Source: Cyanobacteria bacterium OH_CDB_58
GTDB lineage: Bacteria; Cyanobacteriota; Vampirovibrionia; Gastranaerophilales; Gastranaerophilaceae
Assembly: GCA_023435965.1 (NCBI GenBank)
Contig: JAEZLC010000065.1
Location: 1-10,169 of the forward strand
Length of the DNA stretch: 10,169 nucleotides
Reading direction: 5' to 3'
In this document: positions 7,669 to 10,169 of the stretch, piece after piece
How positions within the stretch are numbered: the first letter of the stretch is position 1
How the letters are laid out: the number at the start of each line of letters is the position of its first letter
The notes under the pieces: model-generated
Told to the model about the DNA's origin: nothing
The model's input: the letters and a program-made list of their open reading frames with translations, nothing else
The model's database searches: none
Program-made: the position numbers and the translations under genes

Positions 7669-7686
7669 TAGTGATAAAATTCACAT
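7669..7686. promoter_or_regulatory. Rex/CRP-type operator of rex (probable autoregulation)
   Basis: TAGTGATAAAATTCACAT has the same GTGA-N6-TCAC core and spacing as the two adhE sites. It lies 34 bases before the rex start codon and overlaps the -35 of the best promoter candidate. Rex proteins often repress their own gene. The 11-base direct repeat TTGTAAAATAG flanks the palindrome, overlapping its left edge: copies at 7661-7671 and 7691-7701, exactly 30 bases apart. Confidence 0.6.
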
Positions 7687-7699
7687 TTTGTTGTAAAAT
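7671..7699 (+). promoter_or_regulatory. Possible promoter of rex
   Basis: GTGATA (7671-7676) and TAAAAT (7694-7699) are 17 bases apart, with a start point expected near 7706. Both hexamers deviate from consensus, as expected for a weakly expressed regulator. The -35 lies within the palindrome, so binding there would compete with RNA polymerase. Confidence 0.35.
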
Positions 7700-7719
7700 A
7701 GAACTAAATTAGTGAGAGA

Positions 7720-8337
7720 ATGATGCAGAAGAGAATTTCAGAAAAAGTAATAAACAGATTAACCTTATATCATTGCATTTTGGTTGATTATCTTGACAAG
7801 GGAATAGAGATTATTTCCAGTCCTCAGATTGCCTCATTGCTCCATATAGATGACTCTCAAGTTAGAAAAGATATCAGTTATCTCAATAATGTCGGTAAAT
7901 GTAGAGTCGGATATATAGTAAAAGACTTAAAAGAATCGATTGAAAAAACCTTGGGATTTAAAAATCCAAAAGATGCATTTATAATTGGTGCAGGTAATTT
8001 AGGACTTGCTCTTGCGAAGTATGATAATTTTTCAAATTATGGGCTGAAAGTTTTGGCATTATTTGATAATGACCCTTTAAAAGTTGATTTGAATGTTAAC
8101 TCTAAGCAAATTTTCCATATTTCAAAGTTGCCGAATTTAACAACTCGTCTGAATGTTGAAATTGCTATTCTGACTGTTCCGAGAGAGTATGCCCAAAAAA
8201 CAGCTGAGTTTTTGGTAGACTCTAATATTAAGTATATTTGGAATTTTACCCCCACTGTTCTTAATTTGCCCCCTGAAATTCAGGTTTGGAACGAAAATTT
8301 GATGGGTAATTTTTTGCAATTTACTTATAATATTTAA
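7720..8337 (+). CDS. rex: Redox-sensing transcriptional repressor Rex
   Basis: 205 residues, typical for Rex. Rex dimers bind operators of fermentation and respiration genes and release them when NADH replaces NAD+. The N-terminal winged helix (about 1-80) contains SSPQIASLL and the recognition helix DDSQVRKDISYL (44-55). The C-terminal Rossmann domain has GAGNLG (90-95), FDNDP (115-119) and TVPREYAQKTAEFLV (152-166), and the final helix matches the domain-swapped C terminus of the family. The wing, usually FGxFGxxGxGY, is altered here (LNNVGKCRVGY). The start has two ATGs in a row (7720 and 7723) with a weak GTGAGAG before them. The TAA overlaps the stop codon of the converging DUF1796 gene. 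Its likely targets are adhE next door and its own promoter. Confidence 0.95.
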   Translation: MMQKRISEKVINRLTLYHCILVDYLDKGIEIISSPQIASLLHIDDSQVRKDISYLNNVGKCRVGYIVKDLKESIEKTLGFKNPKDAFIIGAGNLGLALAKYDNFSNYGLKVLALFDNDPLKVDLNVNSKQIFHISKLPNLTTRLNVEIAILTVPREYAQKTAEFLVDSNIKYIWNFTPTVLNLPPEIQVWNENLMGNFLQFTYNI

Positions 8338-9008
8338 GGTTTAAAGGTTTTGATGATTTCTATACAGAAATCTGCTATTTCTTTTTCGTATAAATGTCCC
8401 GCAACGCTTGTATAATATTGCTTTGACCACCATAGATTCTGGTATTTTTTATCAGGGTATGGAGTTTTTAATATGTGCAGGGGCAACTCATTTTGTTTCG
8501 TTATAGAAAATGGGTCAATGACGGCAAATTTGAACGGCAAATCTCCTCTTTTTTCTTTTAAAATTGTATAAAGGTTGAGCGTGTCATCACAGTCTCCTAA
8601 AAGTTGAACAAATAAAATTGGAGTTTGAGACTTTATACAGTTCCTAAAGTTGTCTATTCGTTTGGTGTAAATATCAATTAGTTTATTTTTATCATTTTTA
8701 GTGAGATTTTTTTCATGGACAAATTCGATGCAGTCAGGAGCTTTTATCCAATGCTGTTTTCGATCAAACCATGATTTGGGTTTTTTATATTCAATATCCT
8801 CAAAAAAGGTAGCAAAATCTTCTTTTATTTGTTTTGTAATCTCAAATGTTTCGAACGTTGCCAGGTCAAAAGGCATGGAAAGTTCGCCTTCACTTTTCTC
8901 GGGTTTAACTCCCCATCTTGTCAAAACTGTTCGAGGGAGGCAGTTATGCCCTAGTGAAACCACTTTGTATTTTATATCTTTAATTTCTTTTAATTTGTCA
9001 TATTTCAT
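8334..9008 (-). CDS. DUF1796 family putative papain-like cysteine peptidase
   Basis: 224 residues with no signal peptide or membrane helix. The N-terminal pattern VSLGHNC (17-23), a following TRWGVKPE and SMPFDLATF (44-52) match the DUF1796 family, predicted from sequence to be papain-like cysteine peptidases. Cys23 is the presumed nucleophile and His98 (EFVHEK) is a plausible partner; the strand ILFVQLLGD (131-139) follows the usual RxxNF-type helix (RIDNF, 117-121). No member's substrate is known to me, so I assign no biological role. The gene has no ribosome-binding site; its promoter (9015-9043) places the transcription start at or beside the ATG, suggesting a leaderless message. Its stop codon shares bases with that of rex, and no terminator separates the two converging genes. 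Confidence 0.8.
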   Translation of the reverse strand: MKYDKLKEIKDIKYKVVSLGHNCLPRTVLTRWGVKPEKSEGELSMPFDLATFETFEITKQIKEDFATFFEDIEYKKPKSWFDRKQHWIKAPDCIEFVHEKNLTKNDKNKLIDIYTKRIDNFRNCIKSQTPILFVQLLGDCDDTLNLYTILKEKRGDLPFKFAVIDPFSITKQNELPLHILKTPYPDKKYQNLWWSKQYYTSVAGHLYEKEIADFCIEIIKTFKP

Positions 9009-9014
9009 TCAATC

Positions 9015-9043
9015 ATAATAAAGAATTTATCGAAAAATATCAA
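9015..9043 (-). promoter_or_regulatory. Promoter of the DUF1796 gene, apparently leaderless
   Basis: On the minus strand TTGATA (9043-9038) and TATTAT (9020-9015) are 17 bases apart. Only six bases separate the -10 from the start codon, so transcription should begin at about the A of the ATG. This fits the missing ribosome-binding site. It stands back to back with the YitT-family promoter, the two -35 elements being eight bases apart. Confidence 0.6.
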
Positions 9044-9051
9044 TTAAAGCT

Positions 9052-9079
9052 TTGAGTAATCTCTCTTTTGTCGTATAAT
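9052..9079 (+). promoter_or_regulatory. Promoter of the YitT-family gene
   Basis: TTGAGT (9052-9057) and a perfect TATAAT (9074-9079) are 16 bases apart. The expected start near 9086 gives a 20-base leader that carries the AAGGTGG ribosome-binding site (9095-9101). Confidence 0.65.
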
Positions 9080-9105
9080 TTTTTTAAGCGAGAAAAGGTG
9101 GGCAA

Positions 9106-9939
9106 ATGAGAGGTTTAATTAACCGATTAATATTTTTGACATTAGGTTCAGCAGTCGCCGCGTTCAGTTTGGAAGGATTTTTAGTTCCCAACAGGATAAT
9201 TGACGGCGGTATTGTCGGGGTGTCTATTATGTGTAATACCTTGACAAATCAGCCTTTGGGACTGTTTATATTGTTCTTAAATTTGCCGTTTGTTTTCATA
9301 GCAATCAAAAAATTCGGAAAAGCTTTTGTCTTTTCGACATTATACGCCGTAGTTATGCTTGCTGTTTTCGTTACGATGTTTTACGGAAATCAGGTAACAA
9401 ATGATTTGACATTGGCAAGTATATTTGGTGGAGTTATTTTGGGTTTTGGCGTGGGTCTTGTCTTAAGAAACGGCGGTTCTTTGGATGGTACAGAGATCGT
9501 TTCTATCAGGCTGGCAAAGAAATTCGGTTTTTCTGTCGGCGAAATAATAATGTTTTTTAACGTGTTTATATTTCTTGCAGCTGGATTCTTATACGGCTGG
9601 CGTCAGGCGATGTATTCGATCTTGACCTATTTTATTGCGTACAAGGTTATTGATATTGTTATAGAAGGTTTGAATGAGTCCAAGTCGGTTATGATTGTCA
9701 CTGATTTTTCTGAGCAGATAGGTCAGGCGATAATCGACAATATGGATGTAAGTGTTACTTATATTGATGCTGAGGGCGGGTATTCCGGTGCCAAAAAACG
9801 TATAGTCTATTGCGTAATTTCAAGGCTGGAAGTTATAAAACTGAAAACACTTGCAAAAGATATAGACCCTACTGCTTTTATTGCTATTGAAAATGTGCAT
9901 GAAGTTGAAGGTGTCAGAATAAAGAAGAAAAAGCTTTAG
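9106..9939 (+). CDS. YitT family membrane protein (DUF161 plus DUF2179)
   Basis: 277 residues, the usual length of this family. The N-terminal half is an integral membrane domain with about five or six hydrophobic segments (near 7-27, 33-45, 51-67, 73-93, 103-121, 147-164 and 168-186; some short). It includes NRIIDGGIVGVS (29-40) and the conserved GGSLDGTEI (123-131). The C-terminal soluble DUF2179 domain (about 215-272) has GGYSGAKKR and AIENVHEVEG. The family resembles transporters, but its substrate is not established, and many bacteria carry several paralogs, so no gene symbol is given. AAGGTGG precedes the ATG by about four bases. No clear intrinsic terminator follows. Confidence 0.93.
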   Translation: MRGLINRLIFLTLGSAVAAFSLEGFLVPNRIIDGGIVGVSIMCNTLTNQPLGLFILFLNLPFVFIAIKKFGKAFVFSTLYAVVMLAVFVTMFYGNQVTNDLTLASIFGGVILGFGVGLVLRNGGSLDGTEIVSIRLAKKFGFSVGEIIMFFNVFIFLAAGFLYGWRQAMYSILTYFIAYKVIDIVIEGLNESKSVMIVTDFSEQIGQAIIDNMDVSVTYIDAEGGYSGAKKRIVYCVISRLEVIKLKTLAKDIDPTAFIAIENVHEVEGVRIKKKKL

Positions 9940-9983
9940 TAAAGATAACCAGCTGTAATTTCGCTTCAATAGCCAAAAAAATT

Positions 9984-10012
9984 TTGAAAAAAAGCTGTGT
10001 TTGAGATAAATT
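9984..10012 (+). promoter_or_regulatory. Possible promoter of aspS
   Basis: TTGAAA (9984-9989) and TAAATT (10007-10012) are 17 bases apart in the gap between the YitT-family gene and aspS. The leader would be about 29 bases. Since no terminator follows the upstream gene, read-through into aspS is also possible. Confidence 0.35.
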
Positions 10013-10046
10013 AAATATATTAATTAGTGAAAAGTGGGAAATCGAA

Positions 10047-10169
10047 ATGATAACTAAAACGTCAATGAAAACAAATGGTTGTGGCGAAATCAATAAAAGT
10101 CATATAGGCCAACAAATAACAGTTGCGGGTTGGGTTTCTACAATAAGAGATCTAGGCGGTATTATATTT
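10047..10169 (+). CDS. aspS: Aspartyl-tRNA synthetase, N-terminal fragment (cut by window end)
   Basis: The first 41 codons are present; the rest lies beyond the window. The protein would charge tRNA-Asp (or tRNA-Asp and tRNA-Asn in the non-discriminating form) in the cytoplasm. The fragment covers the start of the N-terminal OB-fold anticodon-binding domain. [19 protein letters not shown] and IRDLGGIIF line up with the family pattern YCGxL, HVGQxVxLxGWV and RRDLGxLIF. GWV followed by RRDLG separates AspS from AsnS. The first ATG (10047) is chosen because GTGGGA lies about eight bases before it; an in-frame ATG at 10065 has no such site, although it would match the start of many homologs. Confidence 0.9.
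   Translation, partial: MITKTSMKTNGCGEINKSHIGQQITVAGWVSTIRDLGGIIF

Noticed and set aside
8701..9018. Plus-strand open frame of 105 codons opposite the DUF1796 gene
   Set aside because: It is a shadow of a recognisable family member on the other strand and has no ribosome-binding site or family similarity.

Overview
The window is AT-rich bacterial chromosome that starts inside a ribosomal RNA operon and runs into housekeeping and fermentation genes. The 3' end of the 23S rRNA (terminal GAGGGCTT) resembles cyanobacterial sequence. A CHASE2-cyclase protein is typical of cyanobacteria and their relatives, while adhE plus rex points to a fermentative lifestyle. Together with the low GC this suggests a non-photosynthetic relative of cyanobacteria such as the gut Gastranaerophilales/Melainabacteria. 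That placement is inference; a full-length rRNA comparison would settle it.

Layout. 1-351 is the 3' end of 23S rRNA, 467-581 the 5S rRNA, and 594-624 the operon terminator. A two-gene unit follows: a CHASE2-cyclase membrane protein (685-2721) whose 3' end overlaps rqcH (2708-4384), the ribosome quality-control factor that tags stalled nascent chains. The next 587 bases have no convincing protein gene but hold a lot of structure: a terminator pointing to the minus strand, an 82-base stretch without C, several inverted repeats that could fold into a multi-branched RNA, and a strong promoter with two Rex/CRP-type palindromes. Then come bifunctional adhE (4972-7614) with its own terminator and rex (7720-8337) with a third palindrome of the same type. 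Converging on rex from the minus strand is a DUF1796 putative papain-like cysteine peptidase gene (8334-9008), which appears to have a leaderless promoter. Back to back with that promoter is the promoter of a YitT-family membrane protein (9106-9939). The window ends in the first 41 codons of aspS.

How the genes fit together. adhE and rex look like a local redox circuit. Rex senses the NADH/NAD+ ratio, and AdhE regenerates NAD+ by reducing acetyl-CoA to ethanol. Three sites with the exact pattern GTGA-N6-TCAC lie at the adhE and rex promoters, consistent with Rex controlling both. The same pattern is also the CRP consensus, so the DNA alone does not name the regulator. The main oddities are the cyclase domain, where three key catalytic positions are substituted; RqcH, which has Glu-Arg where the family has Asp-Arg; and the unexplained region upstream of adhE. 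I do not see a clearly new multi-gene system; the best candidate for something undescribed is the 4434-4770 intergenic region.
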